Of a stretch of DNA of 21,487 nucleotides, positions 1 to 9,960 are shown in pieces (positions within the stretch are counted from its first letter, which is position 1; every line of letters starts with the position of its first letter). The stretch comes from Geosiphon pyriformis (lineage: Eukaryota > Glomeromycota > Glomeromycetes > Archaeosporales > Geosiphonaceae). Location: assembly GCA_016748015.1 (NCBI GenBank), contig JAAOMT010000516.1, forward strand, positions 1 to 21,487, in the 5' to 3' direction. The notes below the pieces were generated by a model. That model did not search any database and was not told the DNA's origin. It saw only the letters and a list, made by a program, of their open reading frames with translations. A program made the translations under genes and the position numbers.

Positions 1-386
1 CTATTCTATACTTTTCCCAACGCGCATGTTGTAATGCATTCCAACTATTCTCCTTCTGTTGAACTCATGGCTACTCTACGAACCCCTATTGCTCTTCTAT
101 TAACCTATAATGTTTCTTGTCTCCCAAAGTGAATCTTTAAAATAAGTTTATAACCTAGCTCTGCTATGTTTTAACTCTGCCCAACTAATGACACTCAACT
201 GTCTCTCTTGTAATAGCATTGATAACTTTCAAACTATTCTCCCAACAAACGTGTATTCATTGCTTGATTACCTTGTTGTTCTAAATATGCTCTAATGATC
301 TCATCATCCGGGATACTTCTGTTCTTCTTGATACATTGACCAACAAAGAATTCAGGAATATCGTCCAAGGTAAGTTGCGGGTCCAT
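1..386 (-). pseudogene. unidentified decayed coding relic
   Basis: Reading leftwards from an ATG at 386 gives 50 uninterrupted codons, beginning MDPQLTLDDIPEFFVGQ and continuing IPDDEIIRAYLEQQGNQ, up to a TAG at 236-234. Past it, the same frame keeps protein-like text (FESYQCYYKRDS, then GYKLILKIHFGRQ) interrupted by further stops. Several stops sit where a single C-to-T change from CAG, CAA or CGA explains them (for example GE*FES and GQS*N), so I infer a gene decayed by transitions that continues out of the window. I do not recognise the family. The opposite strand also has an open frame (336-524, 62 codons) and frame 1 is open from base 1 to about 129, but those translations look less protein-like. 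Coding on this strand is inferred, not proven. Confidence 0.35.
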
Positions 387-717
387 GTTGTCAAGTTACG
401 AGAAGAAAATGAACGTGTAGTGTGCGCGTTTATATCTTGTTGCGTTCCCTTGCATCATGGGGCATATCACGTTGTAGAACAATTGCATACATCAAATCAG
501 GTTGTCAGATTGTTGCCCCTGTGATTGATGTTTGATCATGTAGATAGACTTAATTTTTAGTGAAATATTATTAAATATGCTATTATCCAGAGTTTTTAGA
601 TAATAAAATTATGCTTTATCTAGATATTCCTGGAAAGTTTGGGTATTATTGATTTTCTTCTTGTTTTTTTTTAATAGTGCTGGTTCCATAGTGAATTTAA
701 TGTAAATTAGTTTTATA
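387..717. other. no recognisable gene; left flank of transposon
   Basis: This is moderately AT-rich sequence with normal CpG presence in its first half. Apart from the antisense open frame already mentioned for 336-524, I see no supported gene. The TA at 716-717 is the left copy of the target-site duplication of the transposon that starts at 718. Confidence 0.5.
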
Positions 718-741
718 CAGTGTGTACAACTTAGTCCCGAC
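718..741 (+). repeat. left terminal inverted repeat
   Basis: A 24-bp terminal inverted repeat preceded by TA (716-717). It still contains CpG (CCCGAC at its inner end) and matches the right end at 20 of 24 positions. This end probably keeps the more ancestral sequence, because every mismatch has G or C here and A or T at the other end. Confidence 0.85.
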
Positions 742-1375
742 CAAAAAATTTTTAAGTGGCCAAATTTGAGATGTTGAGCTGCTATCACAAGACACAGTAA
801 CGTTGTAATTTTATTGGTGCAAATTCGAGTTCACAGATCACATGTTCCCGTGATTCCACAACCGTGACCTGGATGCCTCACTGTAACACGATAATAATTA
901 ATGTTTAAAAAAAATCAATTTTCTTTTAATTGCGCGTGTAATATATATATAAAGATAGCAGCGATAGAACTAACAAAAAGGCAATCAGATACTGAATACC
1001 ACAAAATGAATGAAAGCTCTTATTTGTGTACAAAAAAAAGAACAATTACTTATTAATAATTATAATCGTTTCTATTATAATAATCATTTGAATATTGTAA
1101 TGATCGTAAAAATCGTGGTCAATAAGGACCAAATTTAAATAAAATAAAAAGAACGCGTTAAAAGATATAGAACTGACACGAAATACACTTATAAATAAAT
1201 GAAATCACTTACCTCTTAACCGAAGTCATTACTAATCAGCGAGGAAGTTCTTTCAATAGTAAATAATTCAGTCTAAGTTCCCGCCCCCTGTTATGATTGA
1301 AGTTTGTTAATTATCAAATAAAAGTAACAACTGGTCACGCTAGATTTCATTAGGGAAGATCTCCAATTTACCAAC
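742..1375 (+). promoter_or_regulatory. transposon 5' leader with possible TATA element
   Basis: This is the subterminal and upstream region of the transposase gene. A TATATATAAAG-like run lies at about 943-953, some 420 bp before the ATG. It could be a core promoter, but in AT-rich DNA this is weak evidence. A palindrome-like stretch with CACATG and CCCGTG lies at about 839-856. No open frame of note is present. The leader ends CCAACATGCC at the start codon, a reasonable eukaryotic start context. Confidence 0.3.
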
Positions 1376-3394
1376 ATGCCGCGTCCAACTAAACGTCAAA
1401 AACATTCAAGAAAGGCTTATGAAGCAAAGGTTGCGCGTCGATATATCAAAAATGTATCTATCGACGATGACTCTGAAGATTATCCTGATATTGACAACGC
1501 TTCTTTCTATAATGAGCTGGGCGGTTATGACGATGTCGATAGTTTTTCTGTTCGTGATGAGCCAGTGGAAAATGATAATGCTGTAAGCATTGTTAAAAAA
1601 CTTCAAGAAGCAGCAAAAAAATATTATCAGGAACATGCTTCTTATGAAGCACGTAGACTACGTTATATAGGAAATTCAAGTCGTACTAAAAGAAGAAAGA
1701 ATCAACAACAGCGTGAGGCAGCAAAGGGAACTCTTACGTTGCAAACCTTTTGGGATACCAAGAGATCTGCTGAAGAAGTTGATAAGGAGCTGGCTGACGA
1801 GACTAATGTAGAAGCAAATGATGATATTGGCAGACAATCGGGTAATGAGGATGAGGATTGTAATTGGCATAATAAACTTTCAGCAGCTCTCGAAAACCTG
1901 GTGTTAGATATCAAAAAGGAAAATGTGAATAGTGAGATTTGGATACGTCTAAATGGCATTCGTCTCTATCTCCAACTTGTAAAATGCAGCTATCCAAAAA
2001 TGGAAGCAAGTAAGATTGTTGCTAATGCGATAGGAAAAGGAATATACCATGCTAAATGTATTCGTTCTTGGACACATGAGTATGTAATAACTCATCAAAT
2101 TCCTTACTCTCACTGAGGACATCATGCCAAAATATGGAGCTTTTTTTGGGATGAGGATATCCTTCAAGTAAAATCATATATTCGAGAACATAAGTGGGAT
2201 GTTACTCCACAAATGTTAATGACACAGATAAATGAAATTATTTTGCCAGGACTTGGATTTGCACCATTTTCAACTATTCATTTCAATACAGTAAGAAATT
2301 ATTTGAAAGAACTTGAATATGCATATGTCAAGGTGAAAAAGAGAGTGTATATAAATGGACATGAAAAGGAAGATGTGGTGATCTATTGAAAAATATTTCT
2401 AGAAAAAATGAGTAAACTTGAACATAAGATGTCCACTTTCTTAGAAGATGATTTAAAAAAGATAACCTGGTCAGAGAATAATGTACAACCACTTATTTTT
2501 ATTACACATGATGAGTGTATTTTCTTAGCTTATAATAGAAGTCAAAGTTTTTGAATTCCTAATAGAGAACAATCTTTATGAAAAAAGATAATGGTCATCC
2601 AATTTATGCTAGTGGATTTTTAACTGATGTTTGTAGTTGTCTTGTACTTCCTTAGAAAATGCAAACATCATACAATTTTTCTAGAAAAGTTTGTATTATT
2701 ATGCACTTAAGCAAAAATAATAATGGTTGGTAGAAGGCCGAGGACTTGATTAATCAAATAGTTAAATGTGTTATTTCTATATTTAAAGCATGCTTTTTAG
2801 GATGTTAAACTTTATTTGTATTTGATAATGTATTAAGTTATACCACTTTTTTACCAAATGTACTTATTGCCAAGTATATAAATCTTAGCTTTAGTAGAAA
2901 GCAACCAAAAATACAAAGTACATATTTTGGTAAAAGAATTTAATAAAATATAGTCTTTTATTAGATTATTATATTTCCAAATCGTGTAAACAGACAAAAG
3001 AATTAAAACAAATTCTAACTAAAAAAAAATTATGGCCAAATAAAAAGTTAAAATTAAAAGAAGCATGAAAAGTAATGAGTAAACAACCAAACTTTTTAGC
3101 ATAAAAAAACAGCTAGAAAAGACTATTATTGTAGCTAAACATTAAATTGTATTCTATCTAAAGTTTTATTGTAAACTTAACTATATTAAAAACTTTTAAA
3201 GTGTAACCAAAAAATTTAGTCAATTACATTGTGATTATTTATGGACAGAATTACAAAGAACTGTTTTATTAGTTCTTATTTCTATTTTACTTATAACTAT
3301 TCATTAATATACAAAAAAAATATTTCATTATATAGATGTGTACCAAAAAGACTTAACAGATCAAATAGTAAAATTTGCAGTTAAAAAATACTAA
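1376..3394 (+). pseudogene. DDE-superfamily transposase, intact N-terminal third, decayed remainder
   Basis: The ATG at 1376 opens 246 codons without a stop. Residues 1-22 are basic (MPRPTKRQKHSRK), 29-40 acidic, 93-118 basic (TKRRKNQQQREAAKG, likely DNA binding or nuclear import), 131-162 an acidic linker, and 190-238 a helix-rich segment that looks like helix-turn-helix. After the TGA at 2114-2116 the same frame continues as transposase text (AKIWSFFWDEDILQVKSYI; VKKRVYINGHEKEDVVIY). Further stops are TGA at 2387, 2552 and 2579, a frameshift in the A-run at 2581-2586, TAG at 2653 and 2731, and TAA at 2806, with at least two more shifts by 3155. Catalytic-core motifs remain: ITHDE (Asp at 2510-2512), FVFDN (Asp at 2824-2826) and YCKLNYIKN (3158-3184), where the family has NFIE and this copy has Lys. 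It ends IVKFAVKKY plus TAA at 3392-3394. Full length would be about 670 codons, intronless. The family assignment rests on remembered motif patterns and on the related gene at 12841-14969. Confidence 0.8.
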
Positions 3395-3760
3395 TTATAT
3401 TGCTAAGTTCTTGATTCAGTTTTATAATTAATTGATATTTAATAAATTAATTAATTTAGTATTATACTAAAAAGCTGGTGTTATAATTAGGAAAAGTTTA
3501 TTTAATATACTATTTTTAAATTAGCCAATTAGCAATAAATATGATTATATATGTTAATTATGTATAAGTAGCCAAATTATTAGTTTAATAATAAAATTGG
3601 TCAACTTTAAATCACTACTGTTTTTTTAAAAATTATTTTACAGAAAATTTGAAAACATAATATTGTTTAATTTAAATAGCTTTATCATTCTATGATTAAA
3701 TTTGGTGTCTATTTTATTTTTGAGTAAGAAGTAATAACTTGAATTTTATTAAATTTAGTA
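3395..3760 (+). other. transposon 3' trailer
   Basis: Non-coding, AT-rich sequence between the transposase stop codon and the right TIR. It has almost no CpG, unlike the leader at the other end of the same element. No terminator or open frame is recognisable. Confidence 0.6.
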
Positions 3761-3784
3761 GTTAGGACTAAGTTATACACACTA
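3761..3784 (-). repeat. right terminal inverted repeat
   Basis: This is the inverted partner of 718-741. Read inwards on the minus strand it differs at four positions, each a transition towards A or T. TA follows at 3785-3786 as the right target-site duplication. Confidence 0.85.
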
Positions 3785-3786
3785 TA

Positions 3787-4789
3787 TAAAGATAAATACA
3801 ATTGAAATTTAAATCTGTAAATTTCGTGATTATATCAAATGAAATCTGCAATAAATTGTATTTTATTGGCTATATTATATAAGATTAAAAAAATAAAATA
3901 TATAAAATATGTAAAAAAGGTAAAAGTACATTATTTTTACTACTATAATATTATTACTAATGGACAAATATGCTTTATTTATTAGGTTTATTATTGCTAA
4001 CTATTCAATATATACAAGTACTACTTATAGAAGTATCCTCAATATTAGACTTATATATATTTAATATGGTATCTCTACAGCTATAAAATTCTAGATCATA
4101 ACTGTATACATAAAAAGTAAATAAGAAATTGTTATTTATATAAATTATACTTTTATATATATAATAGTATTTTATTGAATATTAAAGTACATGAAAGAGA
4201 TATAAAAGCCATTATATTTGTAAATAAAAATACAAACAAAAATACAAATTTAAAGTTGGTATATATAAAAAAATAATATCTAATTAAAATTAAAAAGTAT
4301 TAACTTAATCTTTATTTATAAAAAGAATATTATAAAACTAAATATAATTAAAAAGATTATATTGTAATTCTTCATGACAAGTTATTCAATTTATATAATA
4401 TTGAGTGCTATAAAAATCATGATTTTAATTACATTTGAAAAAAACCACACAAAATAACCAATTTAATTAGAAAAATCATCTCAAATAAAACTACAAATAT
4501 ATTACTTTCAATGATTACAACTGGTAAGTTTAAGTATAAATTCGAAAAAATAATTGAATTTTATTAATATTAACTATTTTTAGAATTAATAAATAATATA
4601 AAAAATTTGAGCACAAATAATAGATTACAAATTAAGTTTAACCAATTTCTGCTTGATTTGTATCTAATCTTGAAACAATTCAAAATACTTTCAAGTATGA
4701 TAAAAAGTTATATTATTTAAATATGTTAGAATAAAAAATTACTTACATTTATTTTTTTATATATATTATTATATAAATTTATTTTATTA
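3787..4789. other. gene-free AT-rich stretch
   Basis: Very AT-rich with stops in all frames. Intron-like signals occur near its end (GTAAGT at about 4523; TTAACAG at about 4789-4795) and could belong to the decayed gene that follows, but exons upstream of 4790 are not recognisable. Confidence 0.4.
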
Positions 4790-5842
4790 ACAGATTTATT
4801 TCCTAATAAATACTTATGAAGCTGAAAACATCATTATATTAAAACAATATAGAATTAAGGATGCTCAAAATTCTAAGAGTTAAATTATACTTTTTGGTGT
4901 TGCATCTACAGTTATGTCAAAACTATTATACAAATATCCAGATTTTTTGTCTCTAGATTCTACTAACCATTACAATAGCTTAAATTTCTTTAATATTGTT
5001 TTTATAATTAGATCAGATAAACTATGTGGTCAAGTTTTAGCAATATTTATAAGTAATAAAAAAACAATACCAGTTATTAATTTAATATTTAAGCAAGTAA
5101 ATTGTGTAATAATTTTTGTTCAATTGAAATTTTTAATTTATAAATTGTATAATAATTCTTTTTATTAAAAGTTTATTAAATATAGTTATAAGAGCAATAT
5201 TCAATCAAATTCCAAGTAGTTAGCTATAAATAAATGAGATTTTTATTTAGTAGCAGCCAAGAAACATTTTCCAAAAATTCAAGTAGTCTTGTATAATTGA
5301 CATGAAAATAAAATTTTAAAGATTTATTGGATTTTATATTTTAATCTTATAATATTATCATTTTATAGCTAATGTGCTCAAAAAATGGTTTGCAAAAAAC
5401 ATAAATAATCAATGGCTTAGAAATTAGACATTTTATCAATTTTGAGTTGTCAAACAATCTTGAGATTAAAAAAAATTTGATCAATAGAAACTTATTTTTT
5501 TAAACTTGCAAAAATTCTAAGCTACTATTGGAATAAGAAATTTAACTATTACAAAAGCTATTACAATCTATTTTTAATTATATTGGTTTAGCCAATAAAT
5601 TAGTTAGTGAAAAATAATTTGATTTTATAATTTATATTTCATATAAATATTCTAATACTCTAAATATTTGGCCAGATTATAAGCATATTAATTGTTTTAT
5701 GAAAACAATTATGTTATTAGAAAGTTATTTTAAAAAGAATATGATAATACATTATTGAAAAAAATACACCAAATTTTTACATTCAAATCTTGAAAAATTT
5801 ACTATTTTAATGTATATTAATGCTGAAAAAATAAAAAAGTAA
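4790..5842 (+). pseudogene. MULE-type transposase relic
   Basis: From about 4796 the frame reads TYEAENIIILKQYRIKDAQ, a TAA at 4881-4883, then 84 open codons from 4914. These include LLYKYPDFLSLDSTNHYNS and IIRSDKLCGQVLAIFISNKK, which match the MULE pattern of a YPxxLxxDxTxxTN first-Asp motif followed by a core strand and a variable loop. At 5250-5318 a second frame gives VAAKKHFPKIQVVLYN, a TGA at 5298-5300 and then HENK. This is the conserved Trp-His of MULE transposases with TGG turned to TGA. At 5699-5842 a third frame gives MKTIMLLESYFKKNMIIHY, a TGA and KKYTKF, plausibly the C-terminal Glu motif. The second catalytic Asp region (about 5170-5245) is scrambled. At least two frameshifts and several stops make it non-functional. 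A SWIM zinc finger may once have followed near 6000-6110 (CYSVCWHKYC), but that is weak. Confidence 0.6.
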
Positions 5843-8012
5843 AATACAAAAAATTTTGTAAAAACTATATTAAGTTTTTTTTAAAAGATTTTGGCAAAAA
5901 AAAAGCAAAAATCTAACAAAATCAAAGTTAAAAAAGAAAAAAAAAATTAATTAACAAAAAAAACTGTTATATAAAAAAAATTTGATATAATATTAATAAT
6001 TATTATGTGTGATCTTTTTCTTTAAAAACAATTTATAATTTATATCATTTTTAAAAATTAATTAGTATATCTAGAGTGTTATTCAGTTTGTTGGCATAAA
6101 TATTGTTTTTTAATATGTTAATAGTAAGCTAAAAAATAATTCTAATAAAGAGAACTTTGAGAATTTAGAATCAGAAATTTTTGAACCAATTGACAAAAAT
6201 TTTGTTAAACAATAGATAAAAACATTATATGTTACATATAGAAATAAAAAATTTGCTTGTCTATACAGTTTTAATGTCATTTGAAGTCATAACTGTCAGA
6301 ATATTATTTATCAATTTATTAAAGAATATAAGATAAAAAGATAAAGCTTTTATTAATTTGGTTTAATTTTATATATATATTAATAGTTTATTTTTAGTGA
6401 ATTTATGTTTCAAAAGTAAATATCTTGTTAGTTTATTTAATATTTTTTAATATTAATATTAATATATTATTTATTCTTACAGATATAAATTACAAAGATA
6501 ATATTTTATTTTATTTTATATAATTATATAATAATTTGTCTTTTCTATATAGGTTTGTTGTCAAATTATTTACAACCAATTTTTTTAAGTCTTATTTTTA
6601 TCAAAAAGATGTTAATGACTACATTAAAAATAGGCTTAGATTATTTTAAAAAAGAGGTTCTAAAAATAAAAAAAAATCTGATTAATATTATAAAAATTTA
6701 TTCAACTTTAAGATATAGTTTTAGACAGATTTTATTACAAAGCACAAATTACTAAAATCATTGATAATAACAAAATAATTGTAAATATTAAAAATATTAA
6801 TATTAAGCAACTCACTTTTTAATTAGGTAATATTATTAGATATGCTAATAAATTATTAAAAAAAATTGAAGATAATATAATTGCTTTTTTTATAATTTAT
6901 CTTTTTTAATTATAAATTTATAACTTAATAATTAAAAAAACAAGTTATTTCTATATAATTAGTTCTAATAAACAAAGACTCTTATAGCAATTTAATTGTT
7001 TTTACAATATTATATGATAGAAATCAAAGAAGTTGGTGCTTAATTTTTATATGTTCAATGAATATAAGTCTAATCTTAATTTAAAGCACTTTTGATAATT
7101 AAAATATTTATAAACAAGTTATTTTTTTTGGTAAAATTGAACTAATTTTGCAAACAAATTGTTTTCTTTGCATTTTTGAGCTTATAAAACAAAAATGATG
7201 GATTGAAGCTAAGATTTTTTGGATTGTAAATTTACTATTATATGTAAATTTAATGAAAAAAATCAATTGTATTTATTTAAAAGGCTTTTAAAATAATTTT
7301 TTAAGCAGTTTTTTCTTGGACCAAAATTTTTTTGTTATTAAAAATACAATAACAACTATGTACAGTTTTAACAACTGTTTAAAAAAAGTTTTATTCTCAA
7401 TAAATTGTTTTGATATTATTTTAATGTAAGTTTATTATATATTTTTTATTTTATATAACATTTTTGCTTATTTTTTTTATTTTGCTACAGTTAATATATT
7501 TATATTAATATATATAATTTAATTTATAAAAAACTGCAAATTCTGGTATTATTAGAAAATAATTATTTTAAGTTTTGTTTTAAATACTGGCAAAATTTTT
7601 ATGTAAATTAAAATTCAAATTAACAAATAAAGAAGCTCTAAAAAACGTTTTTACAAATATTTATATGATTAAAAAATACATATCATTGGAGACTGAAAAG
7701 CTTGAATAAAGTGTTTATATTTTTTTTCTTTTTTATTTTGTATTCTAATCTTTTTTTAAGTATTTTTATTAATGTACAGGTAATATTATATTAAAAAAAT
7801 AAATCAAATAATTAGTAATTGTCTCTAATTTTTATAATTTATATTATAGAAATTAGCATTATTAATAAAAAAACATCTTTTTAAAATAAAGATTTATTAG
7901 AAGAAATCAATTTTTTTAAAGAAAATCAAATTACAAAACAAAGATAAATTTGAATTAAGTTTATTACTTATTGTATTATTTATTAATTTTTTAATATAGA
8001 TATTACTTTATA
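5843..8012. other. AT-rich stretch with unassignable coding fragments
   Basis: No identifiable gene. Short protein-like fragments on the plus strand are FENLESEIFEPIDKNFVKQ (about 6155-6211, before a TAG) and WIEAKIFWIVNLLLYVNL (about 7200-7253). A 66-codon open frame lies at 6555-6755 with Lys/Ile/Leu-rich, unrecognised sequence. These may be the tail of the preceding MULE relic or other dead elements. AT microsatellite-like runs occur at about 6360-6385, 6447-6470 and 7490-7520. Confidence 0.35.
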
Positions 8013-8198
8013 GGAGTTTTTTGTAATAACATCTATTATATTGCTGATATTTATTTTAAAAATGTTAAAAATTTTGGTTAATATCAATACAATGAGTTGC
8101 AAAAAACTTACAAAGCAAAAACAATAACAATTAAAAGTTTGCATCCTTTTTCCAAAAGTGATTATATTATAGATTTTGTTATTTATAGAAAAATTTAA
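8013..8198 (+). pseudogene. unidentified coding relic
   Basis: One frame stays open over 62 codons except for a single TAA at 8079-8081. It reads GVFCNNIYYIADIYFKNVK, then YQYNELQKTYKAKTITIK, SLHPFSKSDYIIDFVIYRKI and a TAA at 8196-8198. A TATAG that could serve as a splice acceptor lies just before it at 8008-8012. The composition of residues looks like real protein and the end looks like a genuine C-terminus. I do not recognise the family, and upstream exons are not readable. Confidence 0.3.
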
Positions 8199-8253
8199 GT
8201 TTTTTGTAACAAAAACTAACTATTATATATAATAAAAAAGAATCTCTATTTTT

Positions 8254-8468
8254 AAGCTTATTTGTTTTAATAATAATAATATTACTTGTTTGAATTTTTC
8301 ATTCAAAGTTGTGTTATTTAGTTTCGTTAACTTTATAGTATTTTTAATTAAATCTGTTTTCTATTATTCTTAAAAACTAATTGTTATATGTAAGCTTATC
8401 TGTTTTAGTAATAACAATATTACTTATTTGAATTTTCCATTTAAATTTGTATTACTTAGTTTGGTTAA
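8254..8468. repeat. 77-bp direct repeat, two copies 138 bp apart
   Basis: Copies at 8254-8330 and 8392-8468 both start AAGCTTAT and end GTTAA. They have the same length and differ at about ten positions, most of them transitions. A similar short tract (AACTAAY with TTATATRTAA) precedes each copy, so the ancestral duplicated unit may have been about 138 bp. No coding sense is evident. Confidence 0.7.
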
Positions 8469-9171
8469 TTGGGTTTGCTTTTAAAAGATGTTATTGCTCT
8501 TAAAAAATGTTTATTTATGACAGATTTTACTTAATACAATCATAAAATTTATAGATTTATCTTAGATTTTACCATATTATATTATATTTAACTAAATTAG
8601 CAAATAAATAAAATGTTTTAGTTTAAAAAAAATTATTTTAATAAGAGCAAGCAGAATTTAAAAATTATTTAGAAATTATTTTATTTAAAATTAACAAAAT
8701 TAAAACAATTTACTTAAAATAATAATAAAAAACAAAGCAATATTGTTTAATATGTATTCAAATTCAATAACAAAATAATTTTGTTAAAAAACAACTATTG
8801 AAAAAACAATTAAATTATATTATTAGTTAATTATATATTAAGATATAATTTATTTTTTATTATTATTAAGTTTTACAAGTAAAGTCCAACTGCTATCTAG
8901 TACATAGACCCAAACTAAGTACTTAAACTAAACACAGCTTATGCTCTTACTACATGTGGTCAGTGTTATTAGTAGAATTTTAGCTAGTAATGAACATGAA
9001 ATTACTTTTATAATTTTTATTATTAATTAGCATATATTAATATTATTTCAAATTATCACTTATCATTTAATCAAATTATTAAATATTACTATTTAATTAA
9101 TAATCCAATTTGTATAATTAAAATTAGAATAATCAAATTACACAATATTTTGAACTATGTAACATTTAAAA
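8469..9171. other. gene-free stretch with a less AT-rich island
   Basis: Mostly AT-rich and without coding sense. The segment at about 8878-8995 (AGTCCAACTGCTATCTAG through CATGTGGTCAGTG) is noticeably less AT-rich than its surroundings. It could be a relic of a mobile-element end or a more recent insertion. I could not fold it into a tRNA and could not match it to a gene. Confidence 0.35.
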
Positions 9172-9269
9172 ATTCGTCAAAATTTGTAGAAATTCACCAA
9201 AATTATGAATAGTTCACTGAAATAACTTGTAGTTTGCCAAAATATATTATTAATTTGTTGAAATTATAG
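9172..9269. repeat. degenerate tandem repeat of about 21 bp
   Basis: Successive units begin at about 9172, 9192, 9213, 9233 and 9255 and share a pattern like TTCRCCAAAATTATTTGTAG. About 4.7 units are present, each differing by several substitutions and small length changes (20-22 bp). Confidence 0.55.
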
Positions 9270-9615
9270 TAAAGAGAAAAGTTCAAGTTTATAGACTAGT
9301 ACTAAAACAATTTGTATAAAAAAAGAGCTTCTTTTTTCAAGAAAATATATCTGAACAAGAATTATTTTTTTTAGAATCAATTTTATCTTAAAAATATATT
9401 AATACTCTTTAAAAAAATAATAAATATCAAATAAATTAAAAACTCAAATTTTCGAAATAATTGCACTTAAAATTTTCCAAGATTCAACTAATATTTTGAA
9501 ATTAATTAGCTACCAATTTCAATAAAACTGCTAGTAACTTTAGGTCTGAATAGAAAACAATTTCCTTAACAAAATTTTATTTCTTTTATGTTTTTTTATT
9601 TTTATAATTATTAAG

Positions 9616-9742
9616 GTAGTTTACAAATAAGATTTTTGTAGAAAAGTTGATTTTTATTACAAAGTAACTACATATTTTAGTAAGCTTTCAAATAAATAAT
9701 TCTTAGAAAAAAGTTGATGTTTACTACAATATAACTATACAA
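9616..9742. repeat. direct repeat of about 60 bp, two diverged copies
   Basis: Copies at 9616-9674 and 9680-9742 share the order CAAATAA, TAGAAAA, GTTGAT, TTACTACAA or TTATTACAA, and TAACTA. They are adjacent and separated by only about 5 bp. Divergence includes small insertions. Confidence 0.55.
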
Positions 9743-9832
9743 ATAACTTGTATTACTTATAAGAAAATAGTACAAAAAAAAGCAGGTAAAAAAACAGATA
9801 GACTAATAAGAAAATAGTATTTAGCATATAAA

Positions 9833-9960
9833 TACATTGCTCAGTAATATGAAGTATTATTAAAAATTATGACATATTGCTTAACAATATGAAGCATTGT
9901 CAGAAATCACAGTATATTGCTTAACAATATAAGCATTGCTTGAGAAATTATGATACATTT
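9833..9960. repeat. 40-bp minisatellite, 3.2 units
   Basis: Units start at 9833, 9873 and 9913, with a partial fourth at about 9954. The core TATTGCTTAACAATATGAAG is shared by units 2 and 3 (one base missing in unit 3), and unit 1 carries CATTGCTCAGTAATATGAAG. The unit length is 40-41 bp. Units 2 and 3 are closely alike, which suggests a duplication younger than the surrounding repeats. Confidence 0.75.

Larger units (their letters stand above)
718..3784 (+). mobile_element. DNA transposon with 24-bp TIRs and TA target-site duplication
   Basis: The left end at 718 starts CAGTGTGTACAACTTAGTCC. The right end, read inwards on the minus strand from 3784, starts TAGTGTGTATAACTTAGTCC. Over 24 bp they match at 20 positions, and all four differences are C/T or G/A with A or T on the right end. 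TA flanks the element at 716-717 and 3785-3786, the duplication expected of the Tc1/mariner-type DDE superfamily. The 3067-bp interior carries one transposase gene in plus orientation (1376-3394), now a pseudogene, with about 630 bp of leader and 370 bp of trailer. It is non-autonomous today because the transposase is broken. The two matched ends and the TSD show that the whole element inserted as a unit, although its two halves now differ sharply in composition. Confidence 0.85.

Noticed and set aside
336-524. 62-codon plus-strand open frame
   Set aside because: It is antisense to the more protein-like minus-strand relic at 386-1, and its translation shows no recognisable motif.
1406-2167. 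Several minus-strand open frames over the first transposase
   Set aside because: They are shadows of the plus-strand transposase frame. The translations are Ile/Ser/Leu-rich and motif-free.
6555-6755. 66-codon open frame as a gene
   Set aside because: The Lys/Ile/Leu-rich translation is of the type that random AT-rich sequence gives, and there is no motif or start context.
8878-8995. tRNA gene or LTR end in the less AT-rich island
   Set aside because: No cloverleaf could be made by eye, and no matching second copy or TG...CA boundary pair was seen.
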